DNA of 64,000 nucleotides from Pseudomonas chlororaphis subsp. chlororaphis (GCF_003945765.1 NZ_CP027712.1:6200001-6264000), one strand, 5' to 3'. Shown: positions 1 through 8,805, numbered from the stretch's first letter. The notes: a model not told the origin generated them from the sequence alone. Made by a program: numbers and translations.

Positions 1-755
1 GGATCGAACTTCCAGCGTTCGGCGCCGGTGTCGGCGTCCAGGGCGAACACCTTGCCGTAGGCGGTGCAGGTATAGACCGTGTCACCGATCTGCAGCGGTG
101 TGTTCTGGTCTTCGGCGCCCGCGCCGGTGCTTTGCGGAATATCGCCGGTGCGAAAAGTCCAGGCCACCTGCAACTGGTCGATGTTGCCCTTGTTGATCTG
201 GTCCAGCGCGGCAAAACGATTGCCGGCGGTGGTGTTGCCCCAATGGGCCCAGTCTTTCTGCTCGGTACCTGGAGCCACAGGCTTGATCGCCGGCTCGCTG
301 CTGGCCTTGACCACGTGGGTCGGCACAAACATGTAGGCCAGGGTCGCCACGACACCAATGCCCAGCACGCCGGCCAGGCCATAAGCGCCACGCCCGGCGG
401 TCGCGCCCGAAGCACGCACCAGGGTCGGGTAGATCAGCGCCACCACCAGGCCGATAACGGCGAAGGTCAGCACCCGCGAAACCAGCGGCCAGTACTCCAG
501 CCCGGCATCCCAGACCGCCCAGATCGCCGTGAGCACCAGCGCCCCCCCATACAGCCAGGCGCCAAGCGGGTTACGCCGGGCGATCAGCAGCCCGGAAACG
601 ATCATCGCCAGGCCCATCAGCAGGAAGAACCAGCTGCCGCCCAGACTGACCAGGTACCCGCCCCCGCCGGCCAGCCCCAGGCCGATCAATGTGATCAGCA
701 AACCCAGCGCCCCCAGCAGCCATTTGCTGCCGGTGGCAGCCCCAGAATTATTCAT
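1..755 (-). CDS. gcd: Membrane-bound PQQ-dependent glucose dehydrogenase, N-terminal part (runs off the window)
   Basis: The reading frame starts at 755 and is still open at base 1, so only about 251 residues are visible. A GGAGAA ribosome site lies 9 bases before the ATG. The first ~150 residues are hydrophobic, with about five membrane helices, as in the membrane anchor of the quinoprotein glucose/quinate/shikimate dehydrogenases. The frame then enters the start of the PQQ propeller domain: DWAHWGNTTAGNRFAALDQI, then a TFRTGDIP and a KVFALDADTGAERWKF segment. The family oxidises glucose to gluconate in the periplasm and passes electrons to ubiquinone. The PQQ synthesis genes a few kilobases away supply its cofactor. 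Quinate dehydrogenase is the main alternative; gcd fits the membrane anchor best. Confidence 0.88.
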   Translation of the reverse strand, partial: MNNSGAATGSKWLLGALGLLITLIGLGLAGGGGYLVSLGGSWFFLLMGLAMIVSGLLIARRNPLGAWLYGGALVLTAIWAVWDAGLEYWPLVSRVLTFAVIGLVVALIYPTLVRASGATAGRGAYGLAGVLGIGVVATLAYMFVPTHVVKASSEPAIKPVAPGTEQKDWAHWGNTTAGNRFAALDQINKGNIDQLQVAWTFRTGDIPQSTGAGAEDQNTPLQIGDTVYTCTAYGKVFALDADTGAERWKFD

Positions 756-770
756 GTCGGAAATTTCTCC

Positions 771-794
771 CATTCTTTACGTGGCGCAAGAATG
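771..794. promoter_or_regulatory. Inverted repeat in the gcd / asnC-type intergenic region
   Basis: CATTCTT (771-777) and AAGAATG (788-794) form a perfect 7-base inverted repeat with a 10-base spacer, 16 bases upstream of the gcd start codon. The position suits an operator or a leader hairpin for gcd. No regulator can be named from the sequence. The rest of the 756-976 gap shows no other clear signal. Confidence 0.35.
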
Positions 795-976
795 TACTAA
801 CCAGTTACTTATGACAACTTGTCGCAGGCAATTCGTGGCAAAAAATGTCATCCGCGCTGTTGAGCCTGGCCGTCACTACAGGGCCGGCAGCCAATACAAC
901 TGACGCCATGCCGCAAGCATCGCCTGGAGCGAGCCTGTAACATGCTCGGCCACCGTTGCCCGCGCCGGAGTTCACC

Positions 977-1438
977 TTGTCTGACAGCCGCCCTCCCGTC
1001 CTCGACGAAATCGACCGCCAACTGATCGCGGCCCTGCAGATCAATGCCCGCGAAAGCGTGGCCATGCTCGCCCGCCAGTTGGGGATCGCCCGTACCACCG
1101 TGACCTCGCGCCTGGCGCGGCTGGAAAAGGCGCGGGTGATTACCGGTTATGGCGTGCGCCTGGGTCAGCGGGTCATCGATGGCGGCTTGCAGGCCTACGT
1201 CGGGATCAAGGTGCAGCCGCGTTCCGGCAAGGAGGTCCTGCGGCGCCTGAGCGCCATGGCCCAGGTCCAGCAGCTCTGCGCGGTCAGTGGGGAATTCGAC
1301 TATGTCGCCTGGCTGCGCACCGATTCGCCGGAACAGCTGGACCAGTTGCTTGACCAGATCGGCAGCGTCGACGGTGTGGAAAAGACCACCACCTCGATCA
1401 TCCTCAGCAGCAAGATCGACCGTGGGCAGCCCGTCTGA
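977..1438 (+). CDS. Lrp/AsnC-family transcriptional regulator beside davBA
   Basis: The 153-residue product has the standard Lrp layout. An N-terminal winged helix-turn-helix lies at about residues 10-60 (LDEIDRQLIAALQINARESV, then ARQLGIARTTVTSRLARLEK). An effector-binding RAM domain follows (GGLQAYVGIKV, later VSGEFDYVAWLRTD). I chose the TTG at 977 because GGAG stands 6 bases before it; an upstream TTG at 956 lacks such a site. The gene reads towards davB, 182 bases away. In Pseudomonas putida an AsnC-family gene is also found beside davBA, so local control of lysine breakdown is the likely role. That is inference; the ligand may be lysine or a breakdown product. Confidence 0.85.
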   Translation: MSDSRPPVLDEIDRQLIAALQINARESVAMLARQLGIARTTVTSRLARLEKARVITGYGVRLGQRVIDGGLQAYVGIKVQPRSGKEVLRRLSAMAQVQQLCAVSGEFDYVAWLRTDSPEQLDQLLDQIGSVDGVEKTTTSIILSSKIDRGQPV

Positions 1439-1620
1439 AGGGCCTACCCTCGCTGCGACATGCGCAACTCGTCAATCTGCAAAGATAAATCGTCATATTG
1501 ATTGCTCATCATCCAAAACGACGACATTTTGCGTCTTATTAACGTACGCAACGCTCCCTAGAATGGCTGCCATCTTTTCCTATACTCAGCGCTCTGCTCG
1601 AGTCGCCAGCAAGGTCAGCC

Positions 1621-3303
1621 ATGAACAAGAACAATCGCCATCCTGCAGACGGTAAGAAACCCATCACCATTTTCGGCCCGGACTTCCCGTTCGCCTTCGA
1701 CGACTGGATCGAGCACCCCGCCGGCCTGGGCAGCATCCCCGAAGCCAACCATGGCGCCGAAGTGGCGATTGTCGGTGCCGGTATCGCCGGGCTGGTGGCG
1801 GCCTACGAGCTGATGAAGCTGGGCCTCAAGCCCGTGGTGTACGAAGCCTCGAAAATGGGCGGCCGGCTGCGCTCCCAGGCGTTCGAAGGCGCCGAAGGGA
1901 TCATCGCCGAACTGGGTGGCATGCGCTTTCCGGTGTCCTCCACGGCCTTCTATCACTACGTCGACAAGCTGGGTCTGGAGACCAAACCCTTTCCCAACCC
2001 GCTGACCCCGGCTTCCGGCAGCACGGTGATCGACCTCGAAGGCCAGACTCACTACGCGCAGAAGCTTGCCGACCTGCCGGCGCTGTTCCAGGAAGTGGCC
2101 GACGCCTGGGCCGATGCCCTGGAAGACGGTTCGCGCTTCGGCGAAATCCAGCAGGCCATTCGCGACCGCGACGTGCCACGCCTCAAGGAACTGTGGAACA
2201 CCCTGGTGCCGCTGTGGGACGACCGCACCTTCTATGACTTCGTCGCCACCTCGAAGGCCTTCGCCAAGCTGTCGTTCCATCACCGCGAAGTGTTCGGCCA
2301 GGTCGGTTTCGGCACCGGCGGCTGGGATTCGGACTTCCCCAATTCGATGCTGGAAATCTTCCGTGTGGTGATGACCAACTGCGACGATCACCAGCACCTG
2401 GTGGTCGGCGGTGTCGAGCAGGTGCCACTGGGCATCTGGCGCCATGTGCCGGAGCGCTGCGCCCACTGGCCGCAAGGCACCAGCCTCAGCTCGCTGCACC
2501 ATGGCGCTCCGCGTCCCGGGGTGAAACGCATCGCCCGGGCCGCCGATGGCCGCTTCAGCGTCACCGACAACTGGGGCGATACCCGCGAATACGCAGCAGT
2601 GCTGACCACCTGCCAGAGCTGGCTGCTGACCACCCAGATCGAATGCGAAGAGTCGCTGTTCTCGCAGAAGATGTGGATGGCCCTGGACCGCACCCGCTAC
2701 ATGCAATCGTCGAAGACCTTCGTCATGGTCGACCGGCCGTTCTGGAAAGACAAAGACCCGGAAACCGGTCGCGACCTGATGAGCATGACCCTCACCGATC
2801 GCCTGACTCGCGGCACCTACCTGTTCGATAACGGCGACGACAAGCCGGGGGTCATCTGCCTGTCCTATTCGTGGATGAGCGACGCCCTGAAGATGCTGCC
2901 GCACCCGGTGGAAAAACGGGTCAAGCTGGCCCTCGATGCCCTGAAGAAAATCTACCCGAAAGTCGATATCGCCGGGCGCATCATCGGCGATCCGATCACT
3001 GTGTCCTGGGAGGCCGATCCACACTTCCTCGGCGCGTTCAAGGGCGCGCTGCCCGGCCACTACCGCTATAACCAGCGCATGTACGCGCACTTCATGCAGG
3101 ACGACCTGCCCGCCGAGCAGCGCGGTATCTTCATCGCCGGCGACGATGTGTCCTGGACTCCGGCCTGGGTCGAGGGCGCGGTACAGACCTCGCTCAACGC
3201 GGTCTGGGGCATCATGAAGCACTTCGGCGGGCAGACCCACGCCGAGAACCCGGGACCGGGCGACATGTTCCACGAAATCGGCCCCATCGCCCTGGCCGAC
3301 TGA
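1621..3303 (+). CDS. davB: L-lysine 2-monooxygenase (FAD amine oxidase family)
   Basis: The 560-residue product matches the length and sequence I know for P. putida DavB. The FAD-binding motif VAIVGAGIAGLVAAYELM is at about residues 49-66, and the second flavin motif GGMRFP near residue 100 is the one shared with tryptophan 2-monooxygenases. The enzyme converts lysine with O2 to 5-aminovaleramide, CO2 and water, the first step of the aminovalerate route. davA, which acts on the product, starts 107 bases downstream. A TAGAAT -10-like hexamer lies at 1559-1564. The bases just after the start codon (1624-1631, AACAAGAA) match the AAnAAnAA Hfq/Crc catabolite-repression motif. Ribosome site AAGG is 7 bases before the ATG. 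Confidence 0.93.
   Translation: MNKNNRHPADGKKPITIFGPDFPFAFDDWIEHPAGLGSIPEANHGAEVAIVGAGIAGLVAAYELMKLGLKPVVYEASKMGGRLRSQAFEGAEGIIAELGGMRFPVSSTAFYHYVDKLGLETKPFPNPLTPASGSTVIDLEGQTHYAQKLADLPALFQEVADAWADALEDGSRFGEIQQAIRDRDVPRLKELWNTLVPLWDDRTFYDFVATSKAFAKLSFHHREVFGQVGFGTGGWDSDFPNSMLEIFRVVMTNCDDHQHLVVGGVEQVPLGIWRHVPERCAHWPQGTSLSSLHHGAPRPGVKRIARAADGRFSVTDNWGDTREYAAVLTTCQSWLLTTQIECEESLFSQKMWMALDRTRYMQSSKTFVMVDRPFWKDKDPETGRDLMSMTLTDRLTRGTYLFDNGDDKPGVICLSYSWMSDALKMLPHPVEKRVKLALDALKKIYPKVDIAGRIIGDPITVSWEADPHFLGAFKGALPGHYRYNQRMYAHFMQDDLPAEQRGIFIAGDDVSWTPAWVEGAVQTSLNAVWGIMKHFGGQTHAENPGPGDMFHEIGPIALAD
1624..1634 (+). promoter_or_regulatory. Candidate Hfq/Crc motif at the davB start
   Basis: AACAAGAACAA covers codons 2-5 of davB and contains AAnAAnAA. 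In pseudomonads Hfq with Crc binds such A-rich sites around start codons to block translation of genes for less preferred carbon sources, which fits a lysine catabolic gene. The motif is short and also encodes Asn-Lys-Asn-Asn, so chance is possible. Confidence 0.4.
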
Positions 3304-3307
3304 ACCC

Positions 3308-3377
3308 GTAGCCGCTGCCGCAGGCTGCGATCGAGCGCAACGCTCGTGGCCTTTGAGCAGCCCGCGGCAACGGCTAC
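3308..3377. repeat. GTAGCCGCTGCCG-family inverted-repeat element after davB
   Basis: The element begins 4 bases after the davB stop with GTAGCCGCTGCCGCAGGCTG and ends with the near-reverse-complement CGGCAACGGCTAC. An inner hairpin (CGAGCG/CGCTCG) lies between. It belongs to the family seen also at 41851, 50500, 55130, 56591, 57598 and 58400. As RNA it would fold into a long stem at the 3' end of davB. Confidence 0.85.
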
Positions 3378-3410
3378 AGTGACAGTCCAGCGCACAGAGG
3401 AGTCATCGCC

Positions 3411-4205
3411 ATGCGTGTAGCGCTTTATCAATGTGCCCCACAACCGCTGGATGTCGCCGGCAACCTGCAACGCCTGCAGAAAGTCGCCGTGGAAGCTTCC
3501 GGCGCCGACCTGCTGGTGCTGCCGGAGATGTTCTTGAGCGGCTACAACATCGGTGTCGAGGCGGTGGGCGCCCTGGCCGAAGCCCAGGATGGCCCGTCGG
3601 CGCAATACATCGCCAATGTCGCCCAGTCGGCGGGCATCGCGATTCTGTATGGCTACCCGGAGCGCGCCGACGACGGCCAGATCTACAACGCCGTGCAACT
3701 GATCGACCGCAACGGCCAACGCCTGTGCAACTACCGCAAGACCCACCTGTTCGGCGATCTCGACCGCTCGATGTTCAGCGCAGGTCCAGACGATTTCCCC
3801 CTGGTGGAACTCAATGGCTGGAAGCTCGGTTTCCTGATCTGCTACGACATCGAGTTCCCGGAGAACGCCAGGCGCCTGGCGCTGGCCGGGGCCGAGCTGA
3901 TTCTGGTGCCCACCGCCAACATGCTGCCCTACGACTTCATCGCCGATGTCACTGTGCGTTCGCGCGCCTTCGAAAACCAATGTTATGTGGCCTACGCCAA
4001 CTACTGCGGCCACGAAGACGAGATCCACTACTGTGGCCAGAGCAGCATCGCCGCCCCCGACGGCCAGCGGATTGCCCTCGCCGGGCTGGACGAAGCCCTG
4101 ATAACCGGCACGCTGGACCGCCAGTTGATGCTCGATTCCCGCGCCGCCAACCGCTACTTCCATGACCGTCGCCCGGAGCTTTACGACGACCTGAACAAGC
4201 GCTGA
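3411..4205 (+). CDS. davA: 5-aminovaleramide amidohydrolase (nitrilase superfamily)
   Basis: This 264-residue carbon-nitrogen hydrolase has the family's catalytic triad: Glu39 in LVLPEMFLSG, Lys110 in NYRKTHLFG and Cys144 in FLICYDIEFPENARR. The GAGGAG ribosome site is 9 bases before the ATG. In the P. putida pathway DavA hydrolyses the amide made by DavB to 5-aminovalerate and ammonia. The order davB-davA in the same direction supports this assignment over a general amidase. The genes that complete the route (davT, davD) are not in this window. A repeat element sits between davB and davA and could alter the relative expression of the two genes. Confidence 0.92.
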   Translation: MRVALYQCAPQPLDVAGNLQRLQKVAVEASGADLLVLPEMFLSGYNIGVEAVGALAEAQDGPSAQYIANVAQSAGIAILYGYPERADDGQIYNAVQLIDRNGQRLCNYRKTHLFGDLDRSMFSAGPDDFPLVELNGWKLGFLICYDIEFPENARRLALAGAELILVPTANMLPYDFIADVTVRSRAFENQCYVAYANYCGHEDEIHYCGQSSIAAPDGQRIALAGLDEALITGTLDRQLMLDSRAANRYFHDRRPELYDDLNKR

Positions 4206-4253
4206 TCCGGGGTTATCCGCTAGCATGGGCGCTTCACTGTTCTGGAAGTGCTC

Positions 4254-6716
4254 ATGCCCGCGCTGAACCACCCTCTGCCTCATCGGGAAACCCTGGCCAA
4301 CGGCCTGCGGGTTTCACTGCACCACGTCCCTCGATTGAAACGCTGCGCGGCGACCCTGCGGGTCTCGGCCGGCAGTCACGACGTACCGCTGGCCTGGCCC
4401 GGGCTGGCGCACTTTCTCGAACACCTGCTGTTTCTCGGCACCGAGCGTTTTCCCGCGCAACAGGGCTTGATGGCCTATGTGCAACGCCACGGCGGCCAGG
4501 TGAACGCCAGCACCGGCGAACGCCACACCGACTTCTTCTTCGAACTGCCCCCCGTGGATTTCACTGGCGGGCTAGAGCGCCTGGCCGACATGCTCACCCA
4601 CCCGCGCATGAGCCAGGAAGACCAGTTGCGCGAGCGCGAGGTGCTGCACGCGGAGTTCATCGCCTGGTCGCGGGATGCCGCGGCGCAACGGCAATTGGCC
4701 TTGCTCGACGGCCTGTCCGCGGAGCATCCCCTGCGGGCGTTCCACGCCGGCAATCGCTACAGCCTCAACGTGCCGCGCCCGGCGTTTCAACAGGCGTTGC
4801 AGGCCTTCTATCAGGCTCACTACCACAGCGGGCAAATGTCCCTGAGCCTGGCCGGCCCCCAATCCCTGGAAGAGCTGAAAGCCCTGGCCCAGGTTTTTGG
4901 CGCCATCCTCGTCGTCGGTAAAGCGCAACCGCAAGCAGCCCCGGTGCCCTTGCTGACATCTGCACAGCAGCATTATCAGCAGCTCGACGGGCGCCACCTG
5001 AACCTGCTGTTCGCCTGCGAGCAACTGCCCACGGCCGCCCGCGAAGCGCTGGATTTTCTCTGCACCTGGCTGGCCTGCGGCAAATCCGGCGGGCTGCTGG
5101 CCATGCTCAAGGAGCGCAAGCTGGTCGAAGGGTTGAAGGCCGCGCCGCTGTATCAGTTTGCCGGCCAGGCGCTGCTGCATATCCAGTTCGACTTGACCGA
5201 GCAAGGCGCCCAACAGCCGGAGCAGGTGAGTGAGTTGCTCTTCGATTGGCTGGCGTTTTTCAGCAGCCAGGACGACTGGCCGGCATTGCGCGACGAATAC
5301 GCCCTGCTGCAACAGCGCCAACACCAGGTCGCCAGCGCACTGGCGTTGGCAAGACTGAATAACGAGCAGTTGGAACCGCAGCTGTCCGACCGCGGTGTCA
5401 CGGCCCTCAAAGCCCTGTTGTCGCAACTTCAAGCCCCGTCGGCAGCCAGCGGCATCGGCTGGCAACTGCCTGCGCCCAATCCGTTCCTGCGCAGCTCGGC
5501 GCCAACCGCCCGGGCCGGCCTGATTCGCGGGCAAACCAGCGCCCACCGCGGCTTGCGCACCTTCGCCCAGGACCGCTTGCGACAGCGTCGCGAATCCTCG
5601 GCGATGACCTTCAGCCAAACCATCGCCGACAACGCTGGCGAGGCCGCCCTGTACTTGCGCTGGCGCCTGCAAAGCGTGTTGCCGCAGGAACTGCGCAGCC
5701 GCTTGCAAAACCACCTGCGCAACCTGCGGGACGACGGACTTCAGGCGGGCGTCGAGCTGTCCCTCGGTGTCTCGGGCAACCAGTGCTTGCTGACGCTGAA
5801 GGGGCTTCCCGAACCGATGCCGGCCATGCTCCAGCAGGCTCTGCTGGAACTGAGCGAACCCGGCGCGGCGTTCTGGCAGATGCCCCCGGCGACTCCCACG
5901 CCGCTGTTGCCGATCCGCCAATTGCTCCAGGAACTGCCCGAGCGCTGCCTGGACATACCCGCCTGCGAGGAACCGCATCCACTGGATGAACAAGGCTGGC
6001 AAACGCTGTGGGAAGGCGCCCACTGGGATGGCCTGGCCATCGGCCTGGCCCATGCCCAAAGCGCAATCGGCGCAGCATTGAGCAAAGCCCCAGGCACCGC
6101 CGACAGCCAGCTGTCAGCGCCACCCTCGATAGCCGCGCAGCAGCACTGGCATGAGGTCGCAACCGGCTCCGGCGAGCAGGCCCTGCTGCTGTTTTGCCCG
6201 GCACCGGACACCACCCTTCAGCAGGAAGCCAGCTGGCGGCTGCTGGGGCAGCTTGGCCAGATGCCGTTCTATCAGCGCCTGCGGGTCGAGCTGCAACTGG
6301 GCTATGCGGTGTTCAGCGGTGTGCGACAGATCAACGGCCAGACCGGCCTGCTGTTCGGCGTGCAGTCGCCCAGCGCCCCTCTGAGCGAGATCCTCGAGCA
6401 TATCCGGGCGTTCCTGGCGCAGTTGCCCGAGTTGATCGAGGCACTGGATGACACCTCCCTGGACGACTTGAAAGCTAACCTGGCCGCCCAGTTCGATGCC
6501 CGTGCATTGCCCGTGGCACACCTGGCCGAGCTGCTCTGGCAGGGTCGACTGGCCGGCCATCCGTCGGATTACCTGGAGCAATTGCAACAGGAAATCATGG
6601 CGGCGCCCCGGCCACAGCTGTTGCTCGCGGCCGAACAGTTACAGCAGGCGCAAGGCGGCTGGCTCTGCCTGGCCAGCGGTGCCTGCCCGGGCGCCCCCTG
6701 GCAAGCGGGAAAATGA
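4254..6716 (+). CDS. pqqF: Pyrroloquinoline quinone biosynthesis zinc protease PqqF
   Basis: The 820-residue M16-family metallopeptidase carries the inverted zinc motif HFLEH at residues 53-57, with the third ligand Glu in the downstream REREVLHAEF segment. PqqF cuts the modified PqqA peptide so that the joined Glu-Tyr unit is freed. I chose the ATG at 4254, with GGAAG 5 bases before it, over an in-frame GTG at 4248. The second half is poorly conserved and inactive in this family, as seen here. The gene precedes pqqA by 156 bases, and that gap holds a separate promoter-like region, so pqqF is probably transcribed apart from pqqA-E. davA lies 48 bases upstream. Confidence 0.93.
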   Translation: MPALNHPLPHRETLANGLRVSLHHVPRLKRCAATLRVSAGSHDVPLAWPGLAHFLEHLLFLGTERFPAQQGLMAYVQRHGGQVNASTGERHTDFFFELPPVDFTGGLERLADMLTHPRMSQEDQLREREVLHAEFIAWSRDAAAQRQLALLDGLSAEHPLRAFHAGNRYSLNVPRPAFQQALQAFYQAHYHSGQMSLSLAGPQSLEELKALAQVFGAILVVGKAQPQAAPVPLLTSAQQHYQQLDGRHLNLLFACEQLPTAAREALDFLCTWLACGKSGGLLAMLKERKLVEGLKAAPLYQFAGQALLHIQFDLTEQGAQQPEQVSELLFDWLAFFSSQDDWPALRDEYALLQQRQHQVASALALARLNNEQLEPQLSDRGVTALKALLSQLQAPSAASGIGWQLPAPNPFLRSSAPTARAGLIRGQTSAHRGLRTFAQDRLRQRRESSAMTFSQTIADNAGEAALYLRWRLQSVLPQELRSRLQNHLRNLRDDGLQAGVELSLGVSGNQCLLTLKGLPEPMPAMLQQALLELSEPGAAFWQMPPATPTPLLPIRQLLQELPERCLDIPACEEPHPLDEQGWQTLWEGAHWDGLAIGLAHAQSAIGAALSKAPGTADSQLSAPPSIAAQQHWHEVATGSGEQALLLFCPAPDTTLQQEASWRLLGQLGQMPFYQRLRVELQLGYAVFSGVRQINGQTGLLFGVQSPSAPLSEILEHIRAFLAQLPELIEALDDTSLDDLKANLAAQFDARALPVAHLAELLWQGRLAGHPSDYLEQLQQEIMAAPRPQLLLAAEQLQQAQGGWLCLASGACPGAPWQAGK

Positions 6717-6751
6717 TCGTTACCCTGGCTGCAACGAGCTTTCTTCAACAA

Positions 6752-6785
6752 TTGCAGTCATTCCCCGGGGGGAATTTAGTAAGAT
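6752..6785 (+). promoter_or_regulatory. Candidate pqqA promoter with GC-rich inverted repeat
   Basis: TTGCAG (6752-6757) is followed after 17 bases by TTTAGT (6775-6780), with TAAGAT (6780-6785) as another possible -10. Between them ATTCCCC and GGGGAAT (6760-6775) form a 7-base inverted repeat with a 2-base centre, placed where a regulator could block polymerase. A leader of about 90 bases before pqqA would follow. Confidence 0.4.
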
Positions 6786-6872
6786 AGCCCCCTAAGCATC
6801 TGAACATCTCCGGTTGGAGGTGGACTATATGTATAGATCTCAACCGTCCCACCCACCTGAAGGAGCACCTCT

Positions 6873-6947
6873 ATGTCCTGGTCCAAACCGGCTTACACCG
6901 ACCTGCGTATCGGCTTTGAAGTCACCATGTACTTCGCCAGCCGTTGA
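6873..6947 (+). CDS. pqqA: PQQ precursor peptide PqqA (24 residues)
   Basis: This short frame is missed by length cut-offs. The peptide begins MSWSKPAYTDL and contains EVTMY, so Glu16 and Tyr20 have the exact spacing that PqqE joins by a carbon-carbon bond to start PQQ. The AAGGAG ribosome site lies about 8 bases before the ATG. A stem-loop terminator follows at 6964-6994, ahead of pqqB. That arrangement lets pqqA be made in excess over the enzymes, as expected for a consumed substrate peptide. The family is normally 22-29 residues long, so the gene is complete. Confidence 0.97.
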   Translation: MSWSKPAYTDLRIGFEVTMYFASR

Positions 6948-6963
6948 TTGCTCGCGCAGTGCA

Positions 6964-6994
6964 ACGCCTCGGCTCGCCGGGGCGTTTTTATTTT
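6964..6994 (+). terminator. Partial terminator between pqqA and pqqB
   Basis: ACGCCTCGG (6964-6972) pairs with CCGGGGCGT (6977-6985) around a CTCG loop, with one G-T pair, and is followed by TTTTATTTT. It lies inside the operon, so it probably lets only some transcripts continue into pqqB-E. Confidence 0.85.
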
Positions 6995-7018
6995 CAGCCT
7001 TAACCTGATGGAGCGGCC

Positions 7019-7930
7019 ATGTTTGTCCAGATTCTAGGTTCCGCCGCCGGTGGCGGTTTTCCGCAGTGGAACTGCAACTGCGCGAACTGCGCGGGCTTTC
7101 GCGACGGCAGCCTGCGGGCAAAGGCTCGCACCCAATCGTCGATCGCCATTTCCGATGACGGCGTGAACTGGGTCCTGTGCAACGCCTCGCCGGACATCCG
7201 CGCCCAGCTCCAGGGCTTCGCCCCGATGCAACCGGGCCGCGCCCTGCGCGACACCGGGATCAGCGCAATCATCCTGATGGACAGCCAGATCGACCACACC
7301 ACCGGCCTGCTCAGCCTGCGCGAAGGCTGCCCGCATCAGGTCTGGTGCACCGACATGGTCCATGAAGACCTCAGCAGCGGTTTCCCGCTGTTCACCATGC
7401 TCACCCACTGGAACGGCGGGCTGGACTGGAACCGCATCGAACTCGACCGGAGTTTCACCATCCCGGCCTGCCCGAACCTGCGCTTCAGCCCGCTGCCGCT
7501 GCGCAGCGCCGCGCCGCCCTATTCGCCCCATCGCTTCGATCCGCATCCGGGCGATAACATCGGCCTGATCGTCGAAGACCTGCGCACCGGCGGCAAGCTG
7601 TTCTACGCCCCGGGGCTGGGCAAGGTCGACGCGGCGCTGCTGGAAATCATGAGCGGCAGCGACTGCCTGCTGGTGGACGGCACCCTGTGGGAAGACGACG
7701 AGATGCAGCGTCGCGGCGTCGGCACCCGGACCGGGCGGGAAATGGGCCACCTGGCGCAGAACGGCCCTGGCGGCATGCTGGAAGTGCTGGAACAGTTGCC
7801 AGAGCAGCGCAAGATTCTTATCCACATCAACAACACCAACCCGATCCTCGACGAGGATTCCGCCGAACGCGCGGAGCTGGCGCGGCGTAACGTTGAAGTG
7901 GCTTACGACGGCATGAGTATCGAGCTGTAA
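7019..7930 (+). CDS. pqqB: PQQ biosynthesis protein PqqB (metallo-beta-lactamase fold)
   Basis: The 303-residue product begins [19 protein letters not shown], the signature of PqqB, and contains the zinc-cluster CNCANC segment near residue 20. The metallo-hydrolase fold is visible in [10 protein letters not shown] and [12 protein letters not shown]. PqqB acts after the PqqA peptide is processed and supplies the oxidised intermediate to PqqC; its reported activity is hydroxylation of the tyrosine part. GGAG lies 6 bases before the ATG. The stop at 7930 is followed by a 122-base gap before pqqC that holds a REP doublet. Confidence 0.96.
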   Translation: MFVQILGSAAGGGFPQWNCNCANCAGFRDGSLRAKARTQSSIAISDDGVNWVLCNASPDIRAQLQGFAPMQPGRALRDTGISAIILMDSQIDHTTGLLSLREGCPHQVWCTDMVHEDLSSGFPLFTMLTHWNGGLDWNRIELDRSFTIPACPNLRFSPLPLRSAAPPYSPHRFDPHPGDNIGLIVEDLRTGGKLFYAPGLGKVDAALLEIMSGSDCLLVDGTLWEDDEMQRRGVGTRTGREMGHLAQNGPGGMLEVLEQLPEQRKILIHINNTNPILDEDSAERAELARRNVEVAYDGMSIEL

Positions 7931-7940
7931 CCACAGGAGC

Positions 7941-8004
7941 TATCGCGGGCAAGCCGCGCGCCTACGGACAGCGCTACCTGTAGGAGCGAGGCTTGCCCGC
8001 GATG
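7941..8004. repeat. REP doublet inside the pqq operon
   Basis: TATCGCGGGCAAGCC on one side and GGCTTGCCCGCGAT on the other, with CCTGTAGGAGCGAG, form the pair of inverted short palindromes known in Pseudomonas as REP elements. The pair begins 10 bases after the pqqB stop, so it would be transcribed as a hairpin between pqqB and pqqC. Confidence 0.85.
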
Positions 8005-8052
8005 AGGCCCGATGAGGCAACACTATCCACGGTTGTTCCCCGGAGAACCGCA

Positions 8053-8805
8053 ATGACTGACACAGCAATGTCCCCCGCCGAATTCGAGCAAGCCCTTCGG
8101 GCCAAGGGCGCCTATTACCACATCCACCACCCATATCATGTGGCGATGTACCAGGGCCGGGCGACCCGCGAGCAGATCCAGGGCTGGGTTGCCAACCGCT
8201 TCTACTACCAGGTGAACATCCCGCTCAAGGACGCGGCGATTCTCGCCAACTGTCCGGATCGGGAAATTCGTCGCGAGTGGATTCAGCGCCTGCTGGACCA
8301 CGATGGCGCCCCCGGCGAAGACGGTGGCATCGAGGCCTGGTTGCGCCTGGGGCAAGCGGTCGGTCTCGACCCGGACCAGCTGCGCTCGCAAGAGCTGGTG
8401 CTGCCGGGCGTGCGTTTCGCCGTCGACGCCTACGTCAACTTCGCCCGCCGCGCCAGCTGGCAGGAGGCCGCCAGCAGCTCGCTGACCGAGCTGTTCGCGC
8501 CGCAGATCCACCAGTCGCGTCTCGACAGCTGGCCCCAGCATTACCCGTGGATCGACCCGGCCGGCTATGAATACTTCCGCACCCGCCTGGGCCAGGCGCG
8601 GCGCGATGTCGAGCACGGGCTGGCGATCACACTGCAGCACTACACCACTCGCGCCGGCCAGGAGCGCATGCTGGAAATTCTCCAGTTCAAACTGGACATC
8701 CTTTGGAGCATGCTCGACGCCATGAGCATGGCCTATGAACTCAATCGCCCGCCGTATCACAGCGTCACCACAGAACGGGTCTGGCATAAAGGAATCACCC
8801 TATGA
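8053..8805 (+). CDS. pqqC: Pyrroloquinoline-quinone synthase PqqC
   Basis: The 250-residue cofactor-free oxidase carries the family segments [19 protein letters not shown] and [19 protein letters not shown], which hold active-site His and Arg residues, and a C-terminal [12 protein letters not shown]. PqqC closes the ring and carries out the final eight-electron oxidation to PQQ using O2. I place the start at the ATG 8053, which has GGAG 7 bases upstream; the longer in-frame version would read through the REP element. pqqD begins within the last four bases (ATGA), so the two are translationally coupled. Confidence 0.96.
   Translation: MTDTAMSPAEFEQALRAKGAYYHIHHPYHVAMYQGRATREQIQGWVANRFYYQVNIPLKDAAILANCPDREIRREWIQRLLDHDGAPGEDGGIEAWLRLGQAVGLDPDQLRSQELVLPGVRFAVDAYVNFARRASWQEAASSSLTELFAPQIHQSRLDSWPQHYPWIDPAGYEYFRTRLGQARRDVEHGLAITLQHYTTRAGQERMLEILQFKLDILWSMLDAMSMAYELNRPPYHSVTTERVWHKGITL

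Noticed and set aside
956..976. Upstream TTG start for the AsnC-type regulator
   Set aside because: The TTG at 977 has a GGAG six bases before it and gives the expected N-terminus.
3308..3377. CRISPR repeat or insertion sequence end
   Set aside because: The GTAGCCGCTGCCG and TAGGAGCGAG elements are dispersed and palindromic, without regular spacers, transposase genes or target-site duplications that I can see.
6814..7008. A 64-codon frame overlapping pqqA, preceded by GGAGG before an internal ATG
   Set aside because: It runs through pqqA and its terminator in another frame and shows no protein-like features. Kept only as a possible leader peptide remark.
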